Part shown: piece after piece, positions 34,076 through 45,960 of the stretch
Layout: each line of letters opens with the position of its first letter
How positions within the stretch are numbered: the stretch's first letter is position 1
Source of the DNA: Hemibagrus wyckioides
Lineage: Eukaryota > Chordata > Actinopteri > Siluriformes > Bagridae
Length of the DNA: 64,000 nucleotides
Assembly: GCF_019097595.1 (NCBI RefSeq)
Contig: NC_080731.1
Location: forward strand, 7,736,571-7,800,570
Direction of reading: 5' to 3'
Translations under genes and position numbers: made by a program
The notes under the pieces: generated by a model
Database searches by the model: none
Told to the model about the DNA's origin: nothing
Seen by the model: the letters and a program-made list of their open reading frames with translations, nothing else

Positions 34076-34477
34076 CAGGATAATGGGTCTGAGTAGGGTT
34101 TCAGTATGAACAGGGCTCATAAATTCAAATCTACATAGTTTTATTTGCTGTTAATAAATGGAGGAATTTGAGGTTGACTATTATTTGTGTGTGTGTGTGT
34201 GTGTGTGGGAGCAGATAAAACAGCACCACCAGTGGTCATAAGAAAAATAATACATATATAAAACAGATGCTGAGGCTTGATTTCTTTGTAGCCCAGACTT
34301 TAGACTCAACTCTCACAGATCTGGATTTTTGGTTCATTTAAGTTTGCCTATGTCTATAACATGCTGTGGATGGATTCAAAAATTCTAATGCGACCAACGA
34401 CAGCATTATTTCATGTGAATGAACAAGTTGGCTAACAGCAACAGCTTTTCTGCTTACGGCATGATTACTGGAAACTC
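34076..34477. other. Unique sequence with a (GT)n tract
   Basis: GT tract at 34186-34207. Nothing else recognised. Confidence 0.5.
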
Positions 34478-34788
34478 TTTTTACCAGAGGCCAAAAAATT
34501 TGTGCCTGTTTGGTTGTTCCCATTTTCAGCATTGTCATGTCACACTCCACAGTCGTGCTTAATGGCTGACATGAAAGTAGACACTCATCGCTTTAAGAAG
34601 GTTTTCAGCTTTTACCTAGCCCTCAAAGGGAAAATATTTATTCATTGAAAAATGCCCAAACACCAAAATGTGCTTGTCCATAAGCATGTCAAATTTAAAG
34701 GTGTTATTTTCAACCACTAAAATTCTCCGTAAGGTTCTTTTATATCAGACATACCACAGTAAAATAATTCATTTATTTATACTGATTG
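34478..34788 (+). repeat. Diverged repeat, family G (copy 2)
   Basis: See copy 1 at 29443 for the shared blocks; the closest match is at the right end, where TCAACCACTAAAATTCTCCG, TAAGGTT, TATCAGACATACC and AAAATAATTC are nearly identical. The two copies are in direct orientation about 5.0 kb apart. Confidence 0.7.
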
Positions 34789-36030
34789 AAAATATCTGGT
34801 AGAATCGAACACCAGTGTAGTGAAGAAAATGACTCAGCATGAATGTACCTGTCTTTCAATGAGTGTCTATATGTTCATAAAGCTTTTATGTTTATGCCTA
34901 CAATGAAACCGCATACTGTAAATCTCCACCACAGCAGTTCCACAGGTAGTCATTTTTAGCTCTGCCATTCAAAATAGCCATCAGATCTCACTGAATTTTT
35001 TTTCCAGACTCAGGCCCATTTGCCCTAAGAGGTCAGTGCATTTGTTGGAGCGCAAAAAGCTGTTTCCAAGCCCAATAGTCAGTCCAGAGACCCGATCACT
35101 GCTCCTATTGAAAGCATTGGTCTGGGGCTTGCTTCAGTCGAACCGTATACCTTGAGTGTGGAAGCTATCTGCTGTCTGTGCTGCATGGCGTGTAAACTGA
35201 CCGATTCCACATTACATCCTAGTTTCAGGTTTTGCGATGACAGGAAAAGTTTTGTCCTGGACAATTGTAGCATTTTTGTCACTTTATGTGTGGAGTAAAA
35301 GTGTGTTACTGCTCATTTAGCAGCTTGTCATACAGCAGTTTGATTGCATTATACACACATAGACAAACACAAGGTCTGAATACATGAACGCTTCGAACAA
35401 TACAACCATCAAAGGAACACAATAGCGTGGACCAAAACCCACCTCCGAATAATCATGTCCTTGTCCTTGTCTTGCATTGTGCTCGGATTCATCCATTAAC
35501 AATGACGCTTGGCCGATTCTTAAATGAATGGACGACTGTGAAATTCTGTTTCTTTTTTCTCTTCCTCTTTCTCTTGATGACTCCGTAAGCAGAATAGGTC
35601 CACTCGGCAGACAACCCCCCTCTGGGTTAGAGCACTTGATTAATGATCTGGAAAACGCTTTGCCTTTTCAGCTGATTAAATAAAATTGACTAGATTTTTT
35701 TTTTTTTTTTTTTTACATTTTATAATAAAGTGAACGCATGCATGGTTGAAGTGACCTGTTGGAAAAAAATAAAATGTTCACTCTCAGGGCAGAATCTGTA
35801 TTTTGTTGCAGGCCTGAGAGCACAGTGTCTCCTCATGCAGAAGAAAACACTCTGTCGCCCACTGATGACAGTACCTGATGTGCATCATGTGAAAACCTTG
35901 GCAGAAAAGCGAGAATTTATTTTTATTTATTTTTTTTTTTTCCCGAAGTTTTCAATTTCCTATTACGTTATTGACCACTGGGGCATCCTGCATTCAGTTT
36001 CTCTGCTGAAGGGGAAGAAGGTATCCGAAT
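34789..36030. other. Mixed unique sequence with two weak regulatory candidates
   Basis: 35070-35290 (for example CCGATCACTGCTCCTATTG and CTGACCGATTCCACATTAC) and 35560-35680 (TTGATTAATGATCTGGAAAA, with TTTTCAGCTGATTAAATAAA) have the compositional character of conserved non-coding DNA. The rest is unremarkable, with T18-T19 at about 35696-35714. The 100-codon frame at 35730-36032 is driven by T-rich codons. Confidence 0.3.
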
Positions 36031-36577
36031 GAGAAATAATAAGGATTTTGACAAGGTTGTCAGGTTGTTTTCATCCATGTCATGTTAGAGTTGTTTTCAT
36101 CATTTTTTTCCCCCTAAATCATACATTTGATAAAGAGGGACATAGCTAACCTGGTAAAGAAGCAACTCTTTACACTGTTGACATCACAAATGTGGTGCTT
36201 AGAAACAGTCCCGATGTCCTTGATACACAGTTAAATTTAACCAAATCATATTTTCGGATAAGCAAAGAACAAAAATATGCTTTAAAAAGAAATGGAAGTA
36301 AGTCTTTAAACCTGAGGTCGGCAGTATAAAGTAAAAGCGTCTAAACATTGATCCTTAAGATTACGAGGTGGTGTGAGGCAGCCCGGGGTACAGTTATTTT
36401 CCAATAACGGCACTTCCCAAAGTCATTTATTCGTCTAATACTGCAGTCATTTGTTAACGATGATTTTTTTTTATTACCAAAAGAATGACACGGCATAGTT
36501 TTATCCTTTTATAGTCATGTTTAAGGTTATAGAACACCAGTGAGGCAAATTCACATTATCACTTATGTTAGAACATT

Positions 36578-36579
<2 letters not shown>
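36031..36579. other. Unique AT-rich sequence
   Basis: Nothing recognised. Confidence 0.5.

Positions 36580-36666
<87 letters not shown>
36580..36666 (-). repeat. (GATA)n array attached to a retrotransposon 3' end
   Basis: About 22 GATA units followed at the right by CTTTATTCATCCCAAAGGGA, the reverse complement of the TCCCTTTGGGATGAATAAAG 3' end seen at 14943. Confidence 0.95.
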
Positions 36667-36667
<1 letters not shown>

Positions 36668-36828
36668 CTTTATTCATCCCAAAGGGAAATTTACAGCTTC
36701 CAGCAGTATCCACAAACACAGGTAATAGATAAATTAAGAAGGAATATGACAAAAAATACTAAAATTATGACATTTATCATGTTACTGGGAGACTGGAATG
36801 CAGAAAGCTCCTGATTGCATAAAAGATA
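36667..36828 (-). mobile_element. Retrotransposon 3' end (GGGATGAATAAAG type)
   Basis: Minus-strand 3' end with an AATAAA signal and the GATA/TATC tail. The body beyond about 36720 is not recognisable. Confidence 0.55.
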
Positions 36829-37050
36829 GAAGTAGTAGCCTTTATTTGTCACATATACAGTACATAACTAAACAGTGAAAGTCTTTCTTCGCATATCCCA
36901 TCCTTAGAGGGTTTGGGTCAGAGCTCAGGGGCAGCAATGAGGCAGCATCCCTGGAGCAGGGTGGGTTAAGGGCCTTGCTCAAGGACCCAAGAGTGGCAGC
37001 TTGAATCCCAACCTTTTAGTCAACAACCCAGAGCCTTAACCACCATCCCA
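36829..37050 (-). mobile_element. tRNA-derived SINE, second subtype
   Basis: CCTTTATTTGTCACATATAC, CTTTCTTCGCATATCCC, TTGGGTCAGAGCTCAGGGGC, GGGTTAAGGGCCTTGCTCAA, GGCAGCTTGAATCCCAACC and CAACAACCCAGAGCCTTAAC are the reverse-complement landmarks of the plus-oriented copy at 41397-41644. The minus-strand head (GTTAAGGCTCTGGGTTGTTG) is tRNA-like. Confidence 0.75.
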
Positions 37051-37062
37051 AGTCGTTAGAAA

Positions 37063-37165
37063 ACTTAAAATTTCCTCTGAATGACACTGGAGACTCCTTC
37101 CAAAAATGCTAGCCATGTCCTTATGGAAAATCTCATCAGTCATGTATATAATCCCTGTGTAAGAC
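37063..37165 (+). mobile_element. Family F fragment
   Basis: GACACTGGAGACTCCTTCC matches 47111-47129 inside a family-F copy and, reversed, GGAAGGAGTCTATAGTGTC at 60241. Only a short piece is present. Confidence 0.4.
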
Positions 37166-37745
37166 GTTACTATAGGAAAAAAAAAACATATTATGATAAA
37201 CATTGTACAAAAATAATCAATACCGTCTAAAGAGCATACACCAACACACTGTAGTCCAACGTGAAATATTTTCAAGTTATATTCTGACTGAACAATCTCT
37301 CCGACTGTAATCAGTAGTGAACCAGGGACAGATATTTCGATCATAAAATATTCCATGATGCTGGAGATTGACTGCAAACCCAAATCTATGCCAGAGCACA
37401 TGGCACATTTACACACTTCATCTTTTCTGTCTGGTGCAGGAGAGTATTGCAGCATGCTGTATCTTTGTAGCAGAGCTTTCCTATCAGTGGCACGAATAAT
37501 TACATGCCGTTCCCGGCAGCATTGATCACACACAGTGCAGATCGTTGCACTTTCCGTGGTGGTCTCTCTTCATCAACATCAAACCTGTTTGAGCGGAAAA
37601 ACCGCAGTTTCCAAATGATGTTTACACTCACGGCTCTGATGTCTGTGCTTAGTGATATACCCAGTGCAGCGGGCATACTTCCCTCACCAAGGGCCAGAGG
37701 GAATGATCTATTGCTTAATGATCCATTGCTTACGGGACGCCAATA
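37166..37745. other. Unique sequence; 37400-37740 a weak regulatory candidate
   Basis: The right half has balanced composition (TTGATCACACACAGTGCAG, CAAATGATGTTTACACTCAC). A 165-codon minus-strand frame (37036-37533) starts inside SINE and family-F remnants and has no domain; rejected as a gene. Confidence 0.3.
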
Positions 37746-38123
37746 ACATTATGTGCCATTTATGGAAAGACTGAATAGTCAGTGGTAAAACTGTGGACTT
37801 TTTGTTGTAAAGATCAACCAGCTGGTTATTTTGAAGACAAATAAGCTCAATGATGCAAAAAAAACCTGTTACACCATCTAACTAGAAATCTATTTTAGGA
37901 TAAATGCTTAGTTATAACAAATTATTAAGAAGGAATTAAAATGATGAAATTAGAAGGACATGATGTTAGATACTAGATATTTTAAAAATGTGGTTCAATC
38001 TCAAATCTTAAAACATCATAGCTTTTAAAATAATATTTAAGAAAGAACTTTATACTGGACTATTAAAGCTTATACAGCGTCATGCTGACCACCCGGTTAT
38101 GGATTGGTAACAAAATCTTTAAA
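37746..38123. other. Unique AT-rich sequence
   Basis: Nothing recognised. Confidence 0.5.
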
Positions 38124-38640
<517 letters not shown>

Positions 38641-39000
38641 TTATGCAAACATGTTAAGGATGACCTGTTGGGTGACAGAGTGCGAGAATGACTTACTTTA
38701 CTTGCTTTTACAGATAAATGATGTCAAGGAGCCTGAGGATTTAAAGTGTGCCAGTTGTACATAAAATAAACAAAATCACAATATTTAAACCTTGCAATAA
38801 TGACATCAGAAATTTGTTGCTGAATATATAATATGGGACCCCCAAAATTAAAATATATGCATTAAAGGGAACAGAAAAACTTTTAATATTTATCTTGACT
38901 ATTTTTTACACATAAAATTAGATTTTATTTTCATAGAGACACATAGATATATTTTCAAATTGGACTTTTTCTGTTCTCTGGGACAACAAACTGAACTGTT
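38641..39000. other. Unique AT-rich sequence
   Basis: Nothing recognised. Confidence 0.5.
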
Positions 39001-39040
39001 TTGTTGTTGTTGTTGTTGTTGTTGTTTTTTGTGGGGGGTG

Positions 39041-39075
<35 letters not shown>

Positions 39076-39225
39076 TTATTTTTAATTTCACATAATTTAG
39101 ATGCTCACCATATATAAATAATAGATTTTGCTATAGATTTTATATTTGTATTTTTATTTTTTTAGATCTTTAATTATTCATTTATTATTAATTTATTAAT
39201 TTATTTGAACACATTGTTAAATTAA

Positions 39226-39305
<80 letters not shown>
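39001..39305. repeat. Cluster of three microsatellites in AT-rich sequence
   Basis: (TTG)n at 39001-39025, (TTTA)n at 39038-39076 and (TATC)n at 39226-39305 (20 units), separated by degenerate AT-rich sequence. Confidence 0.95.
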
Positions 39306-39808
39306 AAGCTAGCTAACTTTCTCTTTTTAGAAATTTCACTGTTGGATTTATTTAAAAAAATAATCTAATGTAAATCAATACAAATGCATGTATTCCAGAG
39401 AAAAGGGTGGAAAAGCTAATGCTCGTTAAACTGAAGAAGATTTCCCCACATGTGAGGTTTTACTCTAGAGACTGTCGTGATCTGCTTAAAGTGAATGTTT
39501 AATCCAGTATCACTTTGAAATGTCAGCATTCATTCAGCACTTCATCCATGCAGCTGTACATCCCTTAAAGCTCTTCAGCAAGTGTTTAAGCTTGGTGGAA
39601 TTCTTGTCTTCATTAAATCTGCAGTGATGGCTGTGTGTGTGTGTGTGTCGGTATATTAAAATGTATATTTATAACTTATAGCATATGAATATTTTGGTGG
39701 ATGTGAATTCTTTAGAGACATGACCCATTAAGAACATACTGTCCATTTATATGTAATGCCAAGGGAAAAGGCAACAGATGCAAATCTTTTGTAGAAATTG
39801 CATGTGGT
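39306..39808. other. Unique sequence with a short (GT)n tract
   Basis: GT tract at about 39631-39648. Nothing else recognised. Confidence 0.5.
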
Positions 39809-39881
39809 GTGTGTGTGTGTGTGTGTGTGTTTGGTGTGCATGTGTGTGTGTGTGTGTGCATGTGTGTGTGTGTGTGTGTGG
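39809..39881. repeat. Compound (GT)n microsatellite
   Basis: Three GT tracts separated by TTGGTGTGCAT and GCAT interruptions. Confidence 0.97.
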
Positions 39882-40249
39882 TATAAACGATGACTGGTGC
39901 TCACCTTCTGTTCTGCTGATCTTACACTCTTCTCCCTCAGGCACGAGCACAGATGCTGCATCTCTGTCAAATGGCCTACCAAGAGAACACCACTCCTCTA
40001 ATCCTATGTGTAGCCAGCATTAAAAATTGGATTCAAGTGGGATAAGATTGGATTAAGCTGTTGGATTTAAAAATAAAAAAAAGAAGAAAAAGAGAGTAAA
40101 AGGTCCATTTATGTAGGAGCATAATCTCCTTTCACTATGTAAGAGCATCAAGCAGCCCAGCAGTCATACTGTATATAGGTATCAACTGCATACTTTTTTC
40201 TCTTAAAACTGGAAATTTATTACGATTATTGCATTTTTTTTTTTTACTT
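39882..40249. other. Unique sequence
   Basis: Nothing recognised; A-rich run near 40070-40095. Confidence 0.5.
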
Positions 40250-40560
40250 TATTGTGAAGATTCATCATTCTGATGGCCCTGGATAAAACTTTGCAGAACA
40301 TCCTTATGGCACCTTTGACCTGTCTGGTAGCCAGTTGGCCTGAGATCTAAGCTTTTACACTGATTTCCTATTCCTTCACAGTCTGGAAGCAGAGTCACGG
40401 CTGTTCTATCACTTTTTTTGCTAACAGAATAATTCAGAGTGCTTTTAGGAAATTACCTCTCCCCGAGAAGCAATCTATAGAGCGTCTCTACCTCAGAAGT
40501 ACAATGCAATTGTGTGCACAATCATATCAAAGCAATGGGAATGGCTTTCCCTGTCACATT
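40250..40560. promoter_or_regulatory. Candidate cis-regulatory block
   Basis: Unique sequence with low repetitiveness: TTCATCATTCTGATGGCCC, CTGGATAAAACTTTGCAGAA, ATTACCTCTCCCCGAGAAGC and a near-palindromic CAATTGTGTGCACAATC at about 40507-40523. Proposed on composition only. Confidence 0.35.
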
Positions 40561-41099
40561 ACTATTATTTTTAAGGAATTGGAAAATAAATGTCACGACA
40601 CATCAAGAGAAAAAGCATCAAGCATGATGAATATCAGCATAACAACAATACTTATAGAAAGGATGCTACACTTTCTTTGAAGCCTCTATTCATCAATCAA
40701 ATCAGAAATAACAGCGTTTATAATTCTCTCTAAGGTGATTATTTCAAAAATGAATAATGTTGTGTCTTTATTCTAACTGCACATGATTTATAACTAATAA
40801 TCACCCAATTAGAAAGTAACTGTAATACTCAATAACAATTATAAACCAAAAAAATTATATATAATAAATGACAACATATCATCACAATGAGTATCTCATG
40901 TAAAAATGAATGATTTTTTTTATTATTATTTGTATAAGTAAAATATGATTTAATTGTTCATTTAAGAAAATCATTTGCAGATGCATTGTTGGAGTTTGAC
41001 AATGTATAATTTCAAAAATAATAATGGTAAATTACTTACATTTATTAAAACAAAATCTTTTCAAAGTTAAAAATGTCAAAAATTCATTTTTTCTCCAAT
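40561..41099. other. AT-rich unique sequence
   Basis: Strongly AT-rich with many AATAA and TTATT words. Nothing recognised. Confidence 0.5.
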
Positions 41100-41335
41100 T
41101 AAAGCTGGAATTATAAGCTGACCAGAAGCCACTGAAGCAAAACTGGCCTTGCTCTCTGGGTGGGAGGGACAGCATACTCACCCCCCTGTCACTCACAGCT
41201 AAATTAGCCAATTATCAGTGTTTGTGAGATCATGTATGTGAAAGAGGGTACATAGCGCTCTCCTCTGATTGCAGTTGCATGATAGAGCAGATCTGGTCGA
41301 TTGGAATTGGCTAGTGACCAAATCAGGGGGAAAAC
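41100..41335. repeat. Probable interspersed repeat
   Basis: CTCTCTGGGTGGGAGGGACA, TCACAGCTAAATTAGCCAAT, CAGTGTTTGTGAGATCATGT and GAAAGAGGGTACATAGCGCT resemble a dispersed repeat I recall from several fish genomes. There is no second copy in this window to confirm it. Confidence 0.4.
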
Positions 41336-41396
41336 ATGGAAAGAGTTAGAAAACTGTAAAACAAAGAAGGGAACTTTTCAACGTGCTGTTTATTAG

Positions 41397-41644
41397 GAGC
41401 AGTGGTGATTCAAGTGGTTAAGGCTCTGGGTGGTTGATTGGAAGATTGGGGTTCAAGCCCCAGCACCACCAAACTCCACTGTTGGGCAACTGAGCAAGGC
41501 TCTTAACCCTCCCTGCTCCAGGGGCACTGTATCACAGCTGCCCTTGCACTCTGACCCCAACTTCTTCAGCTGGGATAGGTGAAGAAAAGTATTCCACTGT
41601 GCCGTAATGTATATGTGGGGATAATAAAGGCTTCTTCTTCTTCT
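41397..41644 (+). mobile_element. Full-length tRNA-derived SINE
   Basis: The head contains an A-box-like TGATTCAAGTGG (41405-41416) and a B box GGTTCAAGCCC (41450-41460), spaced as in a Pol III internal promoter. The body holds CACTGTTGGGCAACTGAGC, AAGGCTCTTAACCCTCCCTG and a 3' end AATGTATATGTGGGGATAAT + AAAGG, ending in a CTT/TTC trinucleotide tail (41630-41643). The head and tail are both present, so this is the best SINE of the window. Related copies: 36829-37050 (minus) and 63833-64000 (plus, cut by the window end). Confidence 0.85.
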
Positions 41645-41645
41645 A

Positions 41646-41952
41646 TTCAAAACGCAGCACTATTTTGAGGTCACTAAGTGAATTGACTATCCTTTGGTCT
41701 GATTTGCCTTGAGTCTTAACACTTCCACTGGATTCACTCTAACTTGTGGAGTCGAATGGACTCAAGTAAACGCTGTCAAAATGGGGACGAACGTCTGAAA
41801 TATTCTGTAAATATTCCAAGAATTGACTTTTCACTCAAGTTATTATATGTGGATAATACTGAAGCTATTTGTTTTCAATTAGAATGAATGCAAAATAAAA
41901 GAAAGTTTTCGACAGTCATCTGTTTTGAGACTTTTGAACCCCACTGTATTTG
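41646..41952 (+). mobile_element. Tc1-like right end, second family
   Basis: The terminus GTTTTGAGACTTTTGAACCC + CACTGTA matches the end at 26471-26494 (CAGACTTTTGGACCCCGC). The upstream 300 bp is AT-rich without readable transposase. It directly abuts the SINE tail. Confidence 0.45.
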
Positions 41953-42762
41953 TGTTCATATTTGGTTTCAGTGATATATCTCAACGATTACTAATTATTT
42001 ATATCATTTGTGTAAACTGTTCCTACAGTTGCTTTCCAAGTATTCACAGGTCTTCATGAGTTACAAACGTTCTGCAGTACAGTGAAAATAACTAGTGTTA
42101 CAATGTGGTTATACAATATTAAAGAATTATTTATCGCACATTATTAGAGTTTTATGAGGCATTATCAGAGGTTGCTAGGAATCCAAGCAATCATTACTCA
42201 ATAACGAAGCACGGTTGTAATTATGTATAAATAAATGGGCTTTATAGAAAGTGTCAAGTCAATAGATTTCACCCAGTTTCCAAACTTTGGTTTAGTTCCA
42301 CTGAAAGAGCCCTGATGGTTGTGCTAGAGTGTAAATCCCAGAGTGCCATCTCACCCTTTAGCAGCACTTTCAGCCATGCTCAGAGACCTCTTGGGTTACA
42401 TCTTAATCCCCTCTCCTCAATATGGCTTGCATTTGCAGGACTGGAATTACACACATATGTCTGTGTTACTGTTCACACAACCTGTCTGCTTTCACTACTG
42501 CCAAGCTGCTGAGATGCAGATCTTCATTTCTGAAGCGGTGTATTAGATGTCTATTAGCTGTCATTAACAATATCTGAATCTCTATGATGGATTCTAACAA
42601 GGTTGTAGTGGAAGGTGTTGGCATTATCTATGCATTAACATATTAAATACAAAAAAAAAAAATCTATTAGGCCCAGAGGAAGATTATTTTGGAATATATT
42701 AGTCACAAATATTTGCAGGAGAAAAGCGTGGCTTTTATCTGGCATTAACAATTTTTAAAAAA

Positions 42763-42763
<1 letters not shown>
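41953..42763. other. Unique sequence; 42290-42545 a weak regulatory candidate
   Basis: 42290-42545 is balanced (GTGTAAATCCCAGAGTGCCA, GCATTTGCAGGACTGGAATT). Two overlapping plus-strand frames of about 65 codons lie in it without domain content. An A12 run occurs near 42650. Confidence 0.3.

Positions 42764-42831
<68 letters not shown>
42764..42831. repeat. (TA)n microsatellite
   Basis: About 33 units, ending in TACATATG. Confidence 0.97.
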
Positions 42832-42832
<1 letters not shown>

Positions 42833-42889
42833 GTGAAAAGTATATATATAGTTTTTGCAGTTTTGTCAAATGTGAAGCACATCAAGCTT

Positions 42890-43165
42890 TATCTCTATTA
42901 TTGTTATCTCTGATACTGTTGAATATAAAATGTATATAACACACATTACACACTGTAAATACAATGTGCACATATTTTTAATACACATACTACCCGCCAT
43001 AGCCTTATTTATTTATGTTCATATATTTACATATTTATCTGCACTTGTTCATTTCTATTATTTCTATTTTCTGTTTGCACTTCTGGTAGATGCTAAACGG
43101 CATGTTATTGCTATGTACCTGTACTTTGCAATGACAATAAAGTTGTATCGATCCCTGTCTTGTAG
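42890..43165 (+). mobile_element. Retrotransposon 3' end (CAATGACAATAAAG type)
   Basis: TGCACTTCTGGTAGATGCTA + AACGGCAT, TGTACCTGTACTTTGCAATG and ACAATAAAGTTGTATCG form a 3' end I recall as very common in fish LINE-derived repeats. An AATAAA-type signal lies about 15 bp from the end. The 5' boundary is uncertain; no coding frame. Confidence 0.6.
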
Positions 43166-43734
43166 TTCTTCAACTGTCTTTTTTCAAGGAAATCAAATGT
43201 TATTTTAATGTTAGCTCCTGTGGTGAATAAATGTATTTATATGAAGAACTGGATATTAAGTGCATTATAAGTATTATGATTTTAATGGGGAAATATCACC
43301 CTTATTAATTTACCCTTATTACCCTAATTTACCCTTATGCAGCTCAATATTGCATATATAATATCTTGTTTTAAAGATGAAGAAAATTGAATATTGTAGC
43401 AAGTTAGTTGTGAAAAGGTTTTACATTTTCTTGTTTTTATTTTTTCATTTATTTTTGTTGTTGGTGGTGTTTGTTTTGTTGTTGGTGGTGTTGTTGTTTT
43501 TGTGAATGAAAGTTGTCTCTCTTTCATTTTTTCTTTTTCTTTTTTGTTGATAATTAAGGGTTCTTGGCTTTCTACATGACCTTTCATGAACTGCTGGTGA
43601 TTTTATCTGTTCTTCTTTGTCCCTTTGCTCATTCATTGTAAAAATGAATACACAATGTGCACTTTTTGTGAAAGTATCTCTCTAAATCAAGAAAGAGGAT
43701 TTCATGGATTTCCTAGGCTTTATTTTCTCCCGCT
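43166..43734. other. Unique sequence with GT/GTT-rich patch
   Basis: 43455-43502 is rich in TTGTTG and GGTGG words, a degenerate triplet tract. The overlapping frames here translate it into Thr/Asn runs and are not genes. Confidence 0.5.
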
Positions 43735-43946
43735 GCCTCACTCATATCCACAGCTTTGTGAGAACACACTAATCCATATCTGCACCATTTAGTAGACGAG
43801 AAGTGGCACATGTTTTTTGGCCCCAATGGCCACCCAAAAGGGCTGAAGAGGACAGCTGTCTTTGAGGAACTGGACGCCACAGATTTCGCTCTGGGAGCCA
43901 TCTTCGACCATATGGCACTTATCCACATCTCAGCACCGGGGTCATT
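43735..43946. promoter_or_regulatory. Candidate cis-regulatory block
   Basis: Unique, GC-balanced sequence such as TTTTGGCCCCAATGGCCACC, GAGGACAGCTGTCTTTGAGG (with a palindromic GACAGCTGTC) and GCCATCTTCGACCATATGGC. Proposed on composition only. Confidence 0.35.
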
Positions 43947-44005
43947 CACACACACACACACACACACGCACACACACACGCGCACACACACACAGGCAGA
44001 GAGGC

Positions 44006-44037
<32 letters not shown>

Positions 44038-44039
44038 CA
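43947..44039. repeat. Compound (CA)n and (GA)n microsatellites
   Basis: CA with GCA interruptions at 43947-43996, a short unique spacer, and GA at 44010-44039. Confidence 0.97.
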
Positions 44040-44919
44040 AGAGATCTGCTTTCAGGCTGAAAGTGCTGTAGGCAAACACCACTAATCTGTGCTGGAGGCC
44101 TTCATGGGCGACTGGATTAAGAGCACACACAGGGAGGGTCTGTGAGACATGGATAGAGGATGACCAAAATGTATCTTCATTCTATCATTTTATATTTGAA
44201 TTTGATTTATAAATTTGTTTTATATTATTCTAATATTGTTTTATATTTGCTAACAGACAGGAAATCTGACCTTTAAAGCAAATTTTAGGGTACACATTAT
44301 GCAAGATCACATTATCCTAAATGTCTTTCTTTTGTTTTCTAAAATCCAACTTATGAGAAATTTCACTTTATAAAAATCTGAAGTTATTCATCAGTAAGAT
44401 TTTTTTGCTGTTGAATTTATTTATTTTAAAATATTTCAGAATGTTCAAAATTCGTTAATCAATTTTTTTTTTTACTTTAAAATTAATTTCTAAATATTAA
44501 AATGACATTTTTTAAAGTGTAGCCATACTGAGATACAGCTGAGCTGAAGTTCGGGTTTGGACACTGGTAGAATCAGCTGAATGAAGACACTGAAGGTCTG
44601 CGGCTAATTAATCTTGATACTGTTTAATGTTATTTAATAGTAGAAATATCTACAGCTGAACGTTTCTTGGCTACAGACACTGTATGTGCAAATTCATCCT
44701 AGATAGCAGATTTAACCATATGGACCCATGTTTATCTAAAAGAGTTTGAACGCAGCATTTTTGATCCAAGACAATGTAGTATCCCACAGCACTGAAGTGT
44801 ATGCCTTTAACTCATTTTCTACCTGAAAGCTTAATAGAATTTATATATATAAAATAATTTACCTTTTACTGTCAAGAAAGTTGCAGAATAATGACAGAGG
44901 CTTTACTTAATGTTACTAT
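44040..44919. other. AT-rich unique sequence
   Basis: Long stretches of TTTAT and AATTT words between 44180 and 44520. Nothing recognised. Confidence 0.5.
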
Positions 44920-45086
44920 TATTAATATTATTATTATTAGTAGTAGTAGTAGTAGAGATAGTACTATTGACCCCTGAAGATCATACTGTATCAAATCTAG
45001 TAATAAATATTCCATTGTTTTTATTGTTATTATTATTATTATTATTATTAGTAGTAGTAGTAGTAGTAGTAGTAGGAGTAGAATTA
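44920..45086. repeat. Two copies of an (ATT)n(AGT)n compound microsatellite
   Basis: ATT units pass directly into AGT units at 44922-44957 and again at 45026-45077, separated by about 70 bases of unique sequence. Frames through it give Leu/Val/Ile runs on either strand. Confidence 0.9.
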
Positions 45087-45443
45087 GAAGTAATTGCATT
45101 AGACATCACAGTGCTTTTACAATATTAATATACTTATAAGACTCTGCTATGCTTTTATTCCATCTCTAACTCTTTTCATTCTTCCAACAGGAACTAAACT
45201 TTGTAGCACAATGACAAAGCATTTTCTCATCCCCCAATAACTTTTAAACATATTAATCATTTTGCACACAGAACACCAGCATATTTTGATGGTGTTAACA
45301 ATGTCACTAATCTCAGTTCCTTTGCTCTTGATTCTTATCAATGCTAGAGACAACACAATGGTGAATCTTATATTTCTCTCCTGCTATTGAAACATATCTG
45401 GCATCTGGCCATGAGGCGAATAAGCATTAAAAAAAAGTGTGTC
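45087..45443. other. Unique sequence
   Basis: Nothing recognised. Confidence 0.5.
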
Positions 45444-45616
45444 TGAGAGAGAGAGAGAGAGAAGAGGAAGAGAGATTGCTAGATGAATAGTATTTCCACC
45501 CCAGTGGCTGGGCAGGAGGGGTCGTGGAATCTCAGAGTGATTGCAGGTTGAGGTAAAGGTCTGCCCGGAGAGCATCGTCTCTGCTCAAAGCATTCCTCAT
45601 GACCTTGTAGTAAGTG

Positions 45617-45681
<65 letters not shown>
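45444..45681. repeat. (GA)n, then (CT)n-(CA)n microsatellites around a unique core
   Basis: GA at 45444-45462 and CT passing into CA at 45621-45681. The unique core at 45490-45615 (CCCCAGTGGCTGGGCAGGAG) is GC-rich. Confidence 0.9.
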
Positions 45682-45683
<2 letters not shown>

Positions 45684-45960
45684 TCATTGTACAGAGTGAC
45701 AGCAGGACCCCACCGGCTCTCATCATATTCAGTGTCTGTCTATCTCTCTGCTGTACAATGGAGGCATGCTGGTGAGGAGGGAAGGAAAGAAAAAGCATGT
45801 GATGAAAGATTAGCCCTTCTCTGGAAGAAATTCTTGGCAAGTGAGATTGATATCGGCTATCTGCTGGTATCAAACTCTTTTTTTTCTCTCTCTCCTCTTG
45901 TCTCGGAGCATGCTGGTCTTTCATCTCGAACACAGTATGGTTAATTGATCATATGTAAGA
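45682..45960. other. Unique sequence, nothing recognised
   Basis: Overlapping frames on both strands (85 and 93 codons) without domain content. Confidence 0.45.

Noticed and set aside
37036..37533. 165-codon minus-strand frame with cysteine-containing start
   Set aside because: It begins in unique sequence but ends in family-F and SINE remnants. Cysteines are not in a zinc-finger spacing. No domain recognised.
41397..41480. Possible tRNA gene
   Set aside because: The A and B boxes belong to a SINE head. There is no full cloverleaf, and the SINE body follows.
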